From Bog-473 sp963770645 (lineage in GTDB: Bacteria > Actinomycetota > Acidimicrobiia > Acidimicrobiales > RAAP-2): 64,000 nt of DNA. Under the pieces are notes generated by a model. The model was given only the letters and a program-made list of their open reading frames with translations, searched no databases and had not been told where the DNA came from. The stretch spans positions 372,001 to 436,000 of the forward strand of contig CAVYQL010000003.1 of assembly GCA_963770645.1 (NCBI GenBank), in the 5' to 3' direction. Made by a program: the position numbers and the translations under genes. The first letter of the stretch is position 1; every line of letters starts with the position of its first letter. Positions 8,422 to 17,639 of this stretch are shown in pieces.

Positions 8422-9594
8422 TCAGAAGTCCACAGGCTCGACGGGGTCGATCGCCGGAGCCGACTCGGGATCGGTCAAGCCATCCGGGCCGCGGCGGAGC
8501 TCCCGAACGATCACCTGGAGCGCTCCGCCAACCGGGATGCCGATGAGCGCCCCGACGAAAGTCCCCAGTCCGCCGGCAATCTTCCCGCCGAGTGTGGCGC
8601 CCACCAGGACGGCTATCAGCACCCAGAAGGGGTTGAGTTGGACCGTCCTGCTCATGATGACCGGGTTGAGCACGTGGTTCTCGATCTGCTGGTACACCAG
8701 AAACACGACGAGCATGACGATCCCAGCGGGCACGGAGTGGATAGCGGCGATCACGACTACGGGCAGTCCCGCCAGCAAGCCGCCCACGAGGGGCAGCAGG
8801 TCGACGAGCGCAACGAAGACCCCGAGCAACAACGCGAAGGGCACCCCGAGGATGGCCAAGGTCGCCCCCGAGACGACCCCCGCGATGACGGAGGTGAGCC
8901 CGTTCCCGATCATGTACCCGGTGACCGAGCGGATGGACTCGTCGACCACCCGTTCCAGACGCTGCGCAGTGTGGGGCCGAAAGAGGCTGAGGAAGCCCCG
9001 CCACATGCGTGGCGCCTCGAGCATGGTGAAGAAGGTCAACACAGCGATGGTCAAGATCGCGACGACTGTCGAGATGGCGGCTGCTCCGACGGAGAAGGCG
9101 GTCGCGGGCTTGAGCACCTTGGTCAGCTGCGACGTGAGCTTGGAAGACCCCTCCGAGAGGTACTTCTGCAAGTGCAGGCGGTAGACGAGTCGCCCCAGCG
9201 GGCCGCGACCGTGCTTGGCCTCGGACACCAGGTCCGGGACCTGTTTGCCGAAGTGAATGGCGGCTGTCACCAGGGGCTCGGTAAAGAGATACACCAACCC
9301 TGCCAGCACAAGAACGCCGACGAGGAAGACGAGGACGGTCGCCCCGCCGTGCGACATGCCGTGCCGGTGCAAGAACCGCGTGGCCGGTGTCATCAGCAAC
9401 GTGAAGAAGAAGGCGATGATGATGTACACGACGATCGTACGCAGGACCCAGAGCACGAGTATGAGTGCCGCGTTCAGGTCCAGCAGCAAGATGATGGTGG
9501 CAACCGAAACCACGATTGTCCCCAACGGGATCCCACGCCGGTCCGCGCTGCCCGTGAGCCTGGACCGCCAGGTGTTCTGAGGCTCAGCGGCCAT
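8422..9594 (-). CDS. AI-2E family membrane permease
   Basis: A 390-residue polytopic protein of the AI-2E/UPF0118 family. The fold has paired N-terminal helices (about 23-70), a third helix near 85-105, a soluble segment (110-180), and a C-terminal bundle containing LVDLLPLVGG and GTFVGALIGIPVGGALQV, the family's hallmark loops. Known relatives export AI-2 or act as Na+/H+ antiporters, so the substrate is undetermined. I start at ATG 9594. An in-frame ATG 60 bases upstream would extend into the divergent gap and adds no recognisable sequence. Confidence 0.87.
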   Translation of the reverse strand: MAAEPQNTWRSRLTGSADRRGIPLGTIVVSVATIILLLDLNAALILVLWVLRTIVVYIIIAFFFTLLMTPATRFLHRHGMSHGGATVLVFLVGVLVLAGLVYLFTEPLVTAAIHFGKQVPDLVSEAKHGRGPLGRLVYRLHLQKYLSEGSSKLTSQLTKVLKPATAFSVGAAAISTVVAILTIAVLTFFTMLEAPRMWRGFLSLFRPHTAQRLERVVDESIRSVTGYMIGNGLTSVIAGVVSGATLAILGVPFALLLGVFVALVDLLPLVGGLLAGLPVVVIAAIHSVPAGIVMLVVFLVYQQIENHVLNPVIMSRTVQLNPFWVLIAVLVGATLGGKIAGGLGTFVGALIGIPVGGALQVIVRELRRGPDGLTDPESAPAIDPVEPVDF

Positions 9595-9656
9595 GACCCA
9601 AGCTTGGCAGCTCCGACCTTCGAAGAAGCGGTTCTTCAGGCGCCCGACGTGCAAGC

Positions 9657-10985
9657 ATGAATGCGATGGAGGCGCCGGACCAGGGGGGCACCGGGGAAGA
9701 CCCTGCGGGCGAACGCGTTCACGCGCCCCAAAGCGACTCAGTACACGAGGCTGCCGACGGGTCTCTCGCCGAGCCCGGGTCAGAGTCAGCCACCGAGGCC
9801 GTGACGGAGTCAGACACCCAGGCCCCTCCCGCCGGAGAGGTGGTCAGCGCCGTCAGCGCCGTCAGCGGCGTCGGAGACGAGTCGCCGTCGTCCGAGCAAC
9901 CAGCGGAAGCGGCCGACGGCGCCCCAGCACGGCGCACGCGCCGGCAGTTGCTGCCGTTCTTGCCACGCAACGTGAAGATCACGCTCATGGTGCTCCTCGC
10001 CTTCTTCATAGGCGAGTACATCCTCCTGCCGGAGCTGGCCAGCGCGCGCCGGGAGTTCCATCAGCTGAGCCACCTCAACTTCTTGTGGCTGATCGTCGGT
10101 GCGCTGCTCGAAGTGGCGGCTCTGGCCGCCTACGCCGAGCTGACTCATACGGTGCTCTCGCCCGGCGCACCAGATCGCTTTCGCATCTTCCGCATCAACA
10201 TGTGGGCGCTGGCGATCAGCCACACCCTTCCTGGCGGCACGGTGCCGGGCACGGCGGCCAGCTACCGGCTGCTGACCGAGTCGGATGTGTCGGGCAGCAC
10301 CGCCGCGTTCGGATTGGCGGCCCAAGGCATGGGGTCGGCCGTCGTGCTCAACATCATCTTCTGGCTTGCGCTGCTCATCTCCATCCCGCTCCAGGGCTAC
10401 AACCCCTTGTACGGGTTCGCGGCCCTCCTCGGGGTGATCTTGCTCTCGATCTTCGCTGCGGTCGTGTTCCTGCTCACCAGGGGCGAGAAGCAGACCGGCC
10501 TCCTGGTCAAGAAGGTGGCTGACCGGGTGCCGTTCATCCGGGCCGAAACCCTGACCTCGCTGTTGCAGAAGGTCGCCGACCGCATGAAGATCCTCTCCGC
10601 CAGCTCCGATCTGCTGGTCAAGGCCGGTGTCTGGGCGGCGGCCAACTGGCTGCTCGACTGCGCGTCCCTCTACGTCTTCTGCCTTGCGTTCGGGGCCAAG
10701 ATCTCTCCGATCGACGTGCTGGTTGCCTACGGGCTGGCCAACATCCTCGCCGTCATCCCGCTCACGCCGGGCGGTCTGGGGGTCGTCGAGCTGACCGTCG
10801 TCGCCGTCCTGAAGGGATTCGGCGTCCCCGGAGGGGTGGCCGCAGCCGGCGTGCTCAGCTGGAGGCTGGTCAACTTCTGGCTCCCCATCCCCTTCGGTGG
10901 CTTGAGCTACCTGTCGTTGCGCTTCGGCCACGCCCGCTCGCGTCTGACGCGGGCGTCGCGAGGGGCCGAGGCCGCTACCTCCTAG
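9657..10985 (+). CDS. UPF0104/YbhN-type integral membrane protein
   Basis: A 442-residue protein. The first 95 residues are acidic and disordered, rich in Glu, Ser, Thr and Ala. The rest is a membrane domain with about eight helices from residue 105. The family motif TPGGLGVVELTVVAVL followed by GVLSWRLVNFWLPI identifies the lysylphosphatidylglycerol-synthetase transmembrane domain family (UPF0104). No soluble aminoacyl-transfer domain is present, so lipid transport or flipping is the likely role rather than lysyl transfer. It diverges from the AI-2E gene by 62 bases and is followed after 5 bases by the methyltransferase. Confidence 0.85.
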   Translation: MNAMEAPDQGGTGEDPAGERVHAPQSDSVHEAADGSLAEPGSESATEAVTESDTQAPPAGEVVSAVSAVSGVGDESPSSEQPAEAADGAPARRTRRQLLPFLPRNVKITLMVLLAFFIGEYILLPELASARREFHQLSHLNFLWLIVGALLEVAALAAYAELTHTVLSPGAPDRFRIFRINMWALAISHTLPGGTVPGTAASYRLLTESDVSGSTAAFGLAAQGMGSAVVLNIIFWLALLISIPLQGYNPLYGFAALLGVILLSIFAAVVFLLTRGEKQTGLLVKKVADRVPFIRAETLTSLLQKVADRMKILSASSDLLVKAGVWAAANWLLDCASLYVFCLAFGAKISPIDVLVAYGLANILAVIPLTPGGLGVVELTVVAVLKGFGVPGGVAAAGVLSWRLVNFWLPIPFGGLSYLSLRFGHARSRLTRASRGAEAATS

Positions 10986-10990
10986 TCGGC

Positions 10991-11782
10991 TTGTCGCCTA
11001 CCGCCTCGGCGCGCTGGACCGCGGCGCAGCGCGCCCGCATGGCCCGGATGCGGCCCGCCACGCCGGGTGGCGACCTCGATGGTGAGCAGCGGCTCTACCG
11101 AAACGTGGCCGGGTCGGCGTCTCTTGTGCCCGCCGGTCGTCTCGGCGATCTGCGGTTGCGGACACGAGTCGTCGACGCTGAGGTCGCGCACGCCATTGGG
11201 CGCGGCACCGAACAGATCGTGCTCCTCGGGGCGGGATACGACGGACGTGCGCTGCGCTTCGCCGACGACGCGCTTCGCTGGTTCGAGGTCGACACCGCCC
11301 GCGTGCTCGACGACAAACGGCAGCGCCTACTCGTGCTCCGTCTGGCGCCGGCGCCGGTGGTCTGGGTGAGCGCCGACCTCGAGAGCGACGAGATCGGCGC
11401 CGCGCTCGATGCGGCCGGTCACGACCTCGCCCGCCCGTCGCTGTTCGTCTGTGAGAGCCTGCTGGTCGGACTCTCGCTGGCCGTGACGGCGTCGCTGTGC
11501 GAGACCCTGCGGGCGCGAGCCGCGCCAGGCAGCGCGCTGGTGGCCACGTTCGCGGTGGCGCCCGAGCCGACGCCACCTTTCCGGACCCTGCGAAACGCGA
11601 CGAACGCCGTGTCGCGGGCGCTCGGTGAGGTGCGGCGCGACGAGCTCCGGCCCGGCGATCCCGAGAAGCTCTTGATCGTCACCGGCTGGCATGTCACCCA
11701 CGTCGAGCGCGGTCCCGAGCGCCTGCTCGACCGCGGCGCACACCAACTCGTCTTCGTCTGCGAGCCGATGTCCCGGGCCTAG
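10991..11782 (+). CDS. SAM-dependent methyltransferase, leucine-carboxyl-methyltransferase family
   Basis: A 263-residue protein of the LCM family often seen in actinobacteria. Motifs are the SAM-binding QIVLLGAGYDGRALRF (about 76-91), WFEVDTARVLDDKR (98-111) and LFVCESLLVGLS (150-161). Relatives are mostly uncharacterised O-methyltransferases, so no substrate can be given. The listed start is TTG, five bases after the previous stop; ATG 11040 would lose 16 residues outside the fold. The 3' end overlaps the convergent GT87 gene by four bases. Confidence 0.82.
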   Translation: MSPTASARWTAAQRARMARMRPATPGGDLDGEQRLYRNVAGSASLVPAGRLGDLRLRTRVVDAEVAHAIGRGTEQIVLLGAGYDGRALRFADDALRWFEVDTARVLDDKRQRLLVLRLAPAPVVWVSADLESDEIGAALDAAGHDLARPSLFVCESLLVGLSLAVTASLCETLRARAAPGSALVATFAVAPEPTPPFRTLRNATNAVSRALGEVRRDELRPGDPEKLLIVTGWHVTHVERGPERLLDRGAHQLVFVCEPMSRA

Positions 11783-13011
11783 GTGCCGGCACGCGACGGC
11801 GCCATCGCCCGACGAAGGACGCCGACTGGACGCTCGGCGACCGAGCGCAGCACCCGGACGCCCGCGCCCGCAATGAGGACCACGAACAAGAGCCCGAAGC
11901 AGTCCGAGACGGGAATGAGCCAGCCCCTTCCGGCAAAGATGATCGACGGTCCGTGGGGCACCCACCAGTAGGGAGCGGCCCACAACAGGACAGCGACGCC
12001 GAGCGCGTACCACGCGCCATAGCGTGGCCGGTCCTCGGCCAGAGCGAGCCACGCCACCAGGAGGACCATCCAGATGAAATGGTGCGACCACGACACCGGG
12101 CTGGCCAACGACTCGGTCGCTTCCACGACGAGGAGGCCGAGCACCGCTGAGGAACGCCGAGAGGCGCCGGCGGCGACCACGAGCCCGATCAGGCCGACAC
12201 TCACCACGACGACGAAGGTGGTCGACGTCGTGACGGTATGGCCCAGCGCCCGCTCGAGTGCGCCGAGCATGCCCTGGTTGCCCACCCACGAGAGCATGCC
12301 CGCCCGCTGCGGGTCGCGGATGTAGTGCGTCCAGTAGGACCACGATGTCGACGCGTTCACGACGGCGGCGAGCAACGCGGCGGCGGCGAACGAGACGCTG
12401 GCTCGCATGCCTGCCCGGCCCTGGCGCGTCATGAAGAGGTACGGGATGAGGATGAGCGGTGTCACCTTGATGGCAGCTGCCAAGCCGACCAGGACACCCC
12501 GGGGCACCGGCAGGTCCATGGTCAAGTCGGCCACGACCATGAGGGAGAGGATGATGTTGACCTGCCCGAGGAGGAACGTCTGACGCACCGGGTCGAACAG
12601 CACCACCGGGAGCAACAAGAGGAGGGCCCACCAGAGGATGCTGCGGCGGTCGAGCACGCGGCACACCGCGCGGAAGCTGACCGCAAGCAACCCGAACAGC
12701 GCCGCGAGGTTGACGCACGAGAACACGACCTCGCAAACACGAACCGGGAGGTGTGCGAACGGCGCGAACAACAACGCGGAGAACGGCGGATAGGTGAATC
12801 CGAGGTGGTCGGCCGGATAGGTGACACTGAAGAGGTTGTTCGACGCCGCGTGTGCGCCCCCGAGGAGGTACGTCGCCAGGTCGAGCTGCCCGTGGACGAG
12901 CGCAAGCACGGTGACGCCGAGCACGGCCATCGCTCCCGACAGCACGGGCCATGCCCAGCCGCGCGCCGAGGCGATCGTGCGCATGTGTAGGGCCAACGCA
13001 TCGCGGGCCAT
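11779..13011 (-). CDS. GT87 polyprenol-phosphate-mannose-dependent mannosyltransferase
   Basis: A roughly 410-residue multispanning GT-C glycosyltransferase of the DUF2029/GT87 family. These use polyprenyl-phosphate mannose to add alpha-1,2 mannose on the outer face of the membrane. The first extracytoplasmic loop carries YPADHLGFTYPPFSAL, the typical acidic and PPF region, followed by about ten helices; SWSHHFIWMV is another conserved late loop. I start at ATG 13011; an upstream in-frame start at 13116 would overlap ppk by 26 bases. It follows ppk on the same strand. A lipoglycan role is inferred. Confidence 0.82.
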   Translation of the reverse strand: MARDALALHMRTIASARGWAWPVLSGAMAVLGVTVLALVHGQLDLATYLLGGAHAASNNLFSVTYPADHLGFTYPPFSALLFAPFAHLPVRVCEVVFSCVNLAALFGLLAVSFRAVCRVLDRRSILWWALLLLLPVVLFDPVRQTFLLGQVNIILSLMVVADLTMDLPVPRGVLVGLAAAIKVTPLILIPYLFMTRQGRAGMRASVSFAAAALLAAVVNASTSWSYWTHYIRDPQRAGMLSWVGNQGMLGALERALGHTVTTSTTFVVVVSVGLIGLVVAAGASRRSSAVLGLLVVEATESLASPVSWSHHFIWMVLLVAWLALAEDRPRYGAWYALGVAVLLWAAPYWWVPHGPSIIFAGRGWLIPVSDCFGLLFVVLIAGAGVRVLRSVAERPVGVLRRAMAPSRAGT

Positions 13012-13090
13012 GCCGCGGGATCGTGCCGAGAACCGGGCGCGCCGAGGAGGTTTCACATCCGGCTTATACCCGGCAGACACCCCAACGTGG

Positions 13091-15343
13091 CTACGAAGCA
13101 GGCCTCGCCTCGTCACCTTCTCCGACGCGGAGATCAGAGTCGAGGCGGCGACGGGCCCGCTCCCGTGCCAGCTCCTTCAGACGCTCCTGCGAGCTCACAC
13201 CGTGGCGGTTGGGCACGCGGCGCCAGCGCCGGTCCGAGCCGAGCTCCCACGCGTTGGTCTCGTCGGCGAACACGAGGTCGAGCACCTCGAACAGCCGTCC
13301 CTGGAGCTCGGGGTCGTGCACCGGGACGACGACCTCGACCCGCCGGTCGAGGTTCCGCCCCATGAGGTCCGCAGAACCTATGAAGATCTTCAGGGGCAGA
13401 CCCGGTCCGGCCGCCGGGTCGGCGGGGGGCCCGCCGAAGCGGTAGATCCTCGAATGCTCCAAGAAGCTGCCCACGATGGAGCGGACGCGAATGCGCTCGG
13501 AGAGCTCGGGGATGCCGGGCCGCAGCCGGCACAGGCCGCGGACGGCCAGGTCGATCTCGACGCCGGCGCCCGACGCGCGGTAGAGGGCGTCGATCATGGA
13601 CGCGTCGGTGAGCCCGTTGAGCTTCATCACGATGCGCCCGCCCGGTCCTGCGTCGGCCTGCTCTTCGATCATGGCCATGATCCGCTTGCGCACCGTCACG
13701 GGCGACACGAGGATCTGTCGGTACGAGGCGTGCTTCGAGAAGCCGGTGAGGTAGTTGAAGAGCTCGCCGACGTCGGCACCGATCTCCGGGTCCGACGTCA
13801 GCAGCCCGAGGTCCTCGTAGATGCGGGCCGTCTTGGAGTTGTAGTTGCCCGTGCCCACGTGGCAATACGGGCGCACGCCGTCGTCCTCGCGCCGCAACAC
13901 CAGCGCAGTCTTCGAATGCGTCTTGAGGCCGACGATGCCGTACACGACGTGCACGCCCACTTCTTCGAGCTTGCGGGCCCACCCGATGTTCGCCTCCTCG
14001 TCGAAGCGCGCCTTGAGCTCGACGATGGCCGCAACCTGCTTGCCGTTCTCGGCCGCGCTGATCAGCGACTGCACGATGGGGCTGTCGATGCCGGTGCGGT
14101 AGAGGGTCTGTTTGATGCCGAGCACCGCGGGGTCCTCCGCCGCCAGCGCGACGAATGCCTCGACGGAGGTGGCGAAGGAGTCGTAGGGGTGGTGCACCAA
14201 GACGTCGCGCTCGCGCAGCATGGCGAAGAGCTCGGCGGGCTCGTGCGCCACCTGGGCCAGGCGGGGCGGCGTCATCGGCGTCCACGTCTCCGCGTGCAGG
14301 TCTGGCCGGTCGAGGGCGTACACGCCCCACAGGCCGCTCAGGTCGAGGGGCGCGGCCACCCGGAACACGCCGTCGGCGCCGACCTCGAGCTCGGTGGCGA
14401 GCAGATCGGCCAGGTCCTGGCCCATGTCAGCTTCGATCTCGAGGCGGAGCGCCTTCCCGAAACGCCGGCGGCGCAGCTCCATCTCGATGGCCACCAGCAG
14501 GTCGTCCGCCTCGTCCTCTTCGAGTGACAGGTCGGCGTTGCGGGTGACCCGGAAAGCGTGGTGGTGGCCGATCGTCATGCCGGGGAACAGCGAGTCGAGG
14601 TGGGCGGAGATCACCTGCTCGAGCGGCACGAACCGCTCGCCGTCGGGCATGACCACGAAACGCGGGAGCGCGGGCGGGACCTTCACCCGGGCGATGCGGC
14701 GCTCCCCCGAGCCGGGGTCCTGCACCTCGACCACCAAATTGAGCGACAGGTTCGAGATGTAGGGGAACGGGTGCCCCGGGTCGACCGCCAGCGGGGTGAG
14801 GATCGGATAGATCTGGCGCTGGAAGACCTCGACGAGGTGCTCGCGGTCGTCGTCATCGAGCGAGGACCAGTCGGAGAGACGGATATCTGCATCTGCGAGT
14901 GCGGGCACGATGAGATCCAAGAAGATGTGGTCTTCGCGGCGCACCAGCTCTTCGACGCGGGCGCGGATCATGGTCAGCTGCTCGCCGGGGCGCAGTCCGT
15001 CCACGCTGCGTGTGCGCACGCCGGCCGCCACCTGGTCCTCCAGCGCCGCCACCCGTATTTGGTAGAACTCGTCGAGCAGCTCGGCGAAGATCGCCAGGAA
15101 CTTGGTCCGCTCGAGCAGCGGCAGCCCGTCGTCCTGGGCCAGGTCCAAGAGCCGCGCACCGAAGTCGAGGCGTGACTGCTCGCGGTTGGTAAAGCGCTGG
15201 TACCCGAAGGCCTCGATCTGTTGGTACGTCGGTGGCGTCGGGTGATCGGCCTGCGTCCCTGGTCCCGCCTGGGTATGCGGGTGCTCGTCGATGACCTCAG
15301 AGGGCTGCACCTGGGATCGAGGCTGAGGCTGAGTCTGGGTCAT
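13091..15343 (-). CDS. ppk1: Polyphosphate kinase 1
   Basis: PPK1 reversibly makes polyphosphate from ATP. The 750-residue protein has the full four-domain layout: N domain with AFGYQRFTNREQSRLDF, the head domain, and two C-terminal phospholipase-D-like domains. The autophosphorylated His lies in GLKTHSKTALVLRRE near residue 475. It is followed by HVGTGNYNSKTARIYEDLG, and the end has GSADLMGRNLDRRVEV. The first 40 residues are a Gln/Pro-rich disordered leader. It is divergent from the SEDS gene (88 bases between). Confidence 0.96.
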   Translation of the reverse strand: MTQTQPQPRSQVQPSEVIDEHPHTQAGPGTQADHPTPPTYQQIEAFGYQRFTNREQSRLDFGARLLDLAQDDGLPLLERTKFLAIFAELLDEFYQIRVAALEDQVAAGVRTRSVDGLRPGEQLTMIRARVEELVRREDHIFLDLIVPALADADIRLSDWSSLDDDDREHLVEVFQRQIYPILTPLAVDPGHPFPYISNLSLNLVVEVQDPGSGERRIARVKVPPALPRFVVMPDGERFVPLEQVISAHLDSLFPGMTIGHHHAFRVTRNADLSLEEDEADDLLVAIEMELRRRRFGKALRLEIEADMGQDLADLLATELEVGADGVFRVAAPLDLSGLWGVYALDRPDLHAETWTPMTPPRLAQVAHEPAELFAMLRERDVLVHHPYDSFATSVEAFVALAAEDPAVLGIKQTLYRTGIDSPIVQSLISAAENGKQVAAIVELKARFDEEANIGWARKLEEVGVHVVYGIVGLKTHSKTALVLRREDDGVRPYCHVGTGNYNSKTARIYEDLGLLTSDPEIGADVGELFNYLTGFSKHASYRQILVSPVTVRKRIMAMIEEQADAGPGGRIVMKLNGLTDASMIDALYRASGAGVEIDLAVRGLCRLRPGIPELSERIRVRSIVGSFLEHSRIYRFGGPPADPAAGPGLPLKIFIGSADLMGRNLDRRVEVVVPVHDPELQGRLFEVLDLVFADETNAWELGSDRRWRRVPNRHGVSSQERLKELARERARRRLDSDLRVGEGDEARPAS

Positions 15344-15431
15344 GGGTGGAGGTGTCGGCGGGCGCTGCTAGGGGCGCCGAGGGAGGCGGGATGGCACCGC
15401 AATCCTACCCCCCACCACTACGATTCGCCCG

Positions 15432-16826
15432 GTGCCGTCACGAGCCCGTCGCACGCGCATCCCGCGTTACACCCTCGGCCCGAAGCCCAAGCGACGCACT
15501 GAATTGGGGCTGCTCATCTTCGGCTCGGTGCTCATCGTCGCGCTCTACGTCATCGCGAGCCTCGGCCAGAACGCCAAGCTCCCACCCGACCTCGGGCCCT
15601 TCCTCGGCGTCATCCTCGGCCTCGCCCTGGTCGCCCACATGGCCAACCGCTGGCTCGTGCCCAACGCCAATGCCGTCATTCTCCCGCTGGCGGCGCTTCT
15701 CAACGGCATCGGCTACGTCGTCATCGCGCGTTGGGACCACTGGTACCCGGGGCAGGCCAGGGACCAGGCTCTGTGGACCGCGGCCGGGGTCGTGCTGTAC
15801 GTGGCCACGTTGCTGCTGGTGCGCTACTCCCGCGACCTCGAGCGCTACCGCTATCTCCTGTTGCTGATGGCGGGCATCCTGCTCGTGGCTCCCCTGTTCT
15901 TCTCCCCCATCGGCGGCGCCCGCTTGTGGGTGCACGTCGGGTCGTTCTCGTTCCAGCCCGTCGAGTTCTCCAAGATCCTCTTGTGCATCTTCTTCGCGTC
16001 CTACTTCGCCGAGAACAAGGAGCTCTTGGCCATCCCGACGGCCCAGATCGGCAACCGGCTCTACCTCGACCCCCGTCCCCTCCTGCCGATCATCGTGGCC
16101 TGGGGCGCCGCCATGGCCATCATCGGCACCGAGGACGACATCGGCTTCGCCGCCCTGCTCTTCGTCTTGTTCATCGGCCTGCTATGGGTGACCACGGGAC
16201 GGGTGGGCTACCTGGTGCTCGGCCTGGTGCTGTTCGTCGTCGGCGCCTATGTCGCGGCCCATTACTTCGGGCAGGTGCATCTGCGCGTCACCGAGTGGCA
16301 GAACCCCTGGCCGACCGCCACAAATCCCAACAACGGGGGGTACCAGCTCAGCCAGGCCTGGTTCTCCCTGGGCTCGGGGGGCGTCGGTGGCACCGGCCTC
16401 GGCTTCGATCACTTCGCGTATCTGATCCCCGAGCTGACGAGCGACATGATCTTCGCCGCCATCGGCACCGAGATGGGCCTGGTGGGCGCGGTCGCCGTGG
16501 TGATGGCCTTCATCCTCCTCGTCGGCGCCGGGTTCCGGGTGGCCCAAACGGCCCGCTCGGACTTCTCGCGGCTCATGGCCACCGGCCTCACGATGATCGT
16601 CGGCTTTCAGGCGTTCTTCATCATGGCGGGGGTGGTCCGGCTCCTGCCGTTCACCGGCATCACGCTGCCCTTCGTCGCCTATGGCGGCTCGTCGCTGCTG
16701 GCGAACTACATCCTCATCGCATTGATACTGCGCATCTCGGACGAAGGTGCTCGGGCCCAGACCACCATGCTGGCGGCGGGTGCGGCCGGCGGGCCGGGAG
16801 AGCGGCCCATGGTGCCGGCCCGCTGA
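15432..16826 (+). CDS. SEDS-family peptidoglycan polymerase (FtsW/RodA/SpoVE type)
   Basis: A 464-residue protein with about eleven membrane helices. The SEDS signatures are present: FFSPIGGARLWVHVG, FQPVEFSKI, EDDIGFAALLF, and the final GITLPFVAYGGSSLLANY. SEDS proteins polymerise lipid II glycan chains together with a class B penicillin-binding protein. No PBP, FHA or PP2C gene adjoins it, unlike many actinobacterial clusters, so whether it serves division, elongation or another process is open. Start GTG 15432 is inferred. The window encodes a second SEDS protein (RodA) at 21.1-22.2 kb. Confidence 0.88.
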   Translation: MPSRARRTRIPRYTLGPKPKRRTELGLLIFGSVLIVALYVIASLGQNAKLPPDLGPFLGVILGLALVAHMANRWLVPNANAVILPLAALLNGIGYVVIARWDHWYPGQARDQALWTAAGVVLYVATLLLVRYSRDLERYRYLLLLMAGILLVAPLFFSPIGGARLWVHVGSFSFQPVEFSKILLCIFFASYFAENKELLAIPTAQIGNRLYLDPRPLLPIIVAWGAAMAIIGTEDDIGFAALLFVLFIGLLWVTTGRVGYLVLGLVLFVVGAYVAAHYFGQVHLRVTEWQNPWPTATNPNNGGYQLSQAWFSLGSGGVGGTGLGFDHFAYLIPELTSDMIFAAIGTEMGLVGAVAVVMAFILLVGAGFRVAQTARSDFSRLMATGLTMIVGFQAFFIMAGVVRLLPFTGITLPFVAYGGSSLLANYILIALILRISDEGARAQTTMLAAGAAGGPGERPMVPAR

Positions 16827-16832
16827 GCGGGC

Positions 16833-17204
16833 TCAGTCTCCGCCCGAGCCCGTGCCGGAGCCGGAGCCGGAGCCGGAGCCGCCAGCCACCTCGTAGGACC
16901 ACAGCTCCGAACCGATAGACACCGGGCCGCCGTGCGGCGACGGCCTGTCGGCGCCGGCGTGGCCATGCGCGAACGCCGGCGAGGTGACCCACTTCTTGAA
17001 CGACTCCTCATCGCGCCATCGGGTGACGACGAGCCACTGACGCCGCTCGTCGGTCGGGCGGAGCAGCTCGAAGCCTTCGAAACCCTCCTGGTCGTCTACC
17101 GCGTGCGCCCGTGCGGCGAAGCGACTCGCGAGCTCGTCGCCGGCGTCCTCGGGCACGGTGATGGCGTTGATCTTGATCACGGTCGTTCCTTCACCAGCAG
17201 ACAT
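16833..17204 (-). CDS. Antibiotic-biosynthesis-monooxygenase fold protein, possible heme oxygenase (IsdG/MhuD type)
   Basis: A 123-residue ferredoxin-like ABM-domain protein. The pattern of Asn13 in VIKINAIT, Trp in SFKKWVTS and His in AFAHGHAG fits the Asn-Trp-His triad of IsdG/MhuD non-canonical heme-degrading enzymes, where these residues hold and ruffle heme. The last 17 residues are an unusual Gly-Ser tail encoded by near-perfect GGCTCC-type hexamers at about 16845-16875. Heme degradation is inferred from the triad; other ABM functions are possible. It converges on the SEDS gene with a 6-base gap. Confidence 0.75.
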   Translation of the reverse strand: MSAGEGTTVIKINAITVPEDAGDELASRFAARAHAVDDQEGFEGFELLRPTDERRQWLVVTRWRDEESFKKWVTSPAFAHGHAGADRPSPHGGPVSIGSELWSYEVAGGSGSGSGSGTGSGGD

Positions 17205-17435
17205 GGCACCTCACCAGCGGATTGGGGGATCGGGCACTGATCTTCTCAGGTCAACCCAGGACTCACCAGGGCTTTCCCATTCCTATGCATTCGGATCACC
17301 TACAACCAGGGTGTCGCAGCCGGTCGGGACCATTGCACGCCGGTTTCGGAGCTCTGCGCCGGCGCGCCGGGGGCAATCCGGATGGTTGCCATGCTGGGGG
17401 CAAACGGCGCCTGACTTCGCCCCCGTGGGGATGCC

Positions 17436-17484
17436 GGAGGGACAGGAGGGACCGGAGGGAACGGAGGGAACGGAGGGAAAGGAG
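17436..17484 (+). repeat. Tandem 9-base GGAGGGAMM repeat (Shine-Dalgarno-like array)
   Basis: Five consecutive copies of GGAGGGA plus two variable bases (CA, CC, AC, AC, AA) start at 17436 and end in GGAG at 17481-17484. Each copy contains GGAGG, the anti-16S core. The last GGAG lies five bases before ATG 17490. The same tract reads Pro-Pro-Phe or Pro-Pro-Val repeats in another frame on the minus strand, but no gene is supported there. Confidence 0.75.
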
Positions 17485-17522
17485 TAGTCATGGAGTTCGT
17501 TGCCCACACCCTCCCTTTAGCT

Positions 17523-17570
17523 GATATGTCGAGTGGTTGCGAAGATATGTCGGGCGGTTGTGATATGGGA
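17523..17570. mobile_element. Direct repeats resembling an IS21-family end (remnant)
   Basis: GATATGTCG, then A/G G T/C GGTTG, occurs at 17523 and again at 17544 (21-base period), with a partial GATATGGGAT at 17562. Multiple short direct repeats of this kind mark the transposase-binding ends of IS21-type elements in actinobacteria, as I recall. No transposase remains nearby, so this would be a solo end or relic. Assignment is tentative. Confidence 0.35.
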
Positions 17571-17639
17571 TCCAAAAGGCTCTACTCGACGAGGCCGTCA
17601 GTCGGCAGGATCCTCTTTGTTGGACAAGGAGATAGGGCC

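Larger units (their letters stand above)
17205..17639. other. Non-coding stretch between ABM gene and zinc-ribbon gene
   Basis: About 435 bases with no convincing gene apart from a possible longer start for the zinc-ribbon protein at 17490. It holds two short GC hairpins (around 17385 and 17397-17424), a 9-base tandem repeat (17436-17484) and an IS-end-like repeat (17523-17570), all listed separately. Base composition drops toward AT after 17490. This looks like the edge of a transferred accessory segment. Confidence 0.5.

Noticed and set aside
8239..9660. 473-codon plus-strand frame opposite the AI-2E permease
   Set aside because: Gln/Asp/Glu/His-rich composition is the antisense of hydrophobic helices; the permease motifs are clear on the other strand.
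12821..14527. 568-codon plus-strand frame opposite ppk1
   Set aside because: ppk1 is a fully conserved gene; the opposite frame shows no domain.
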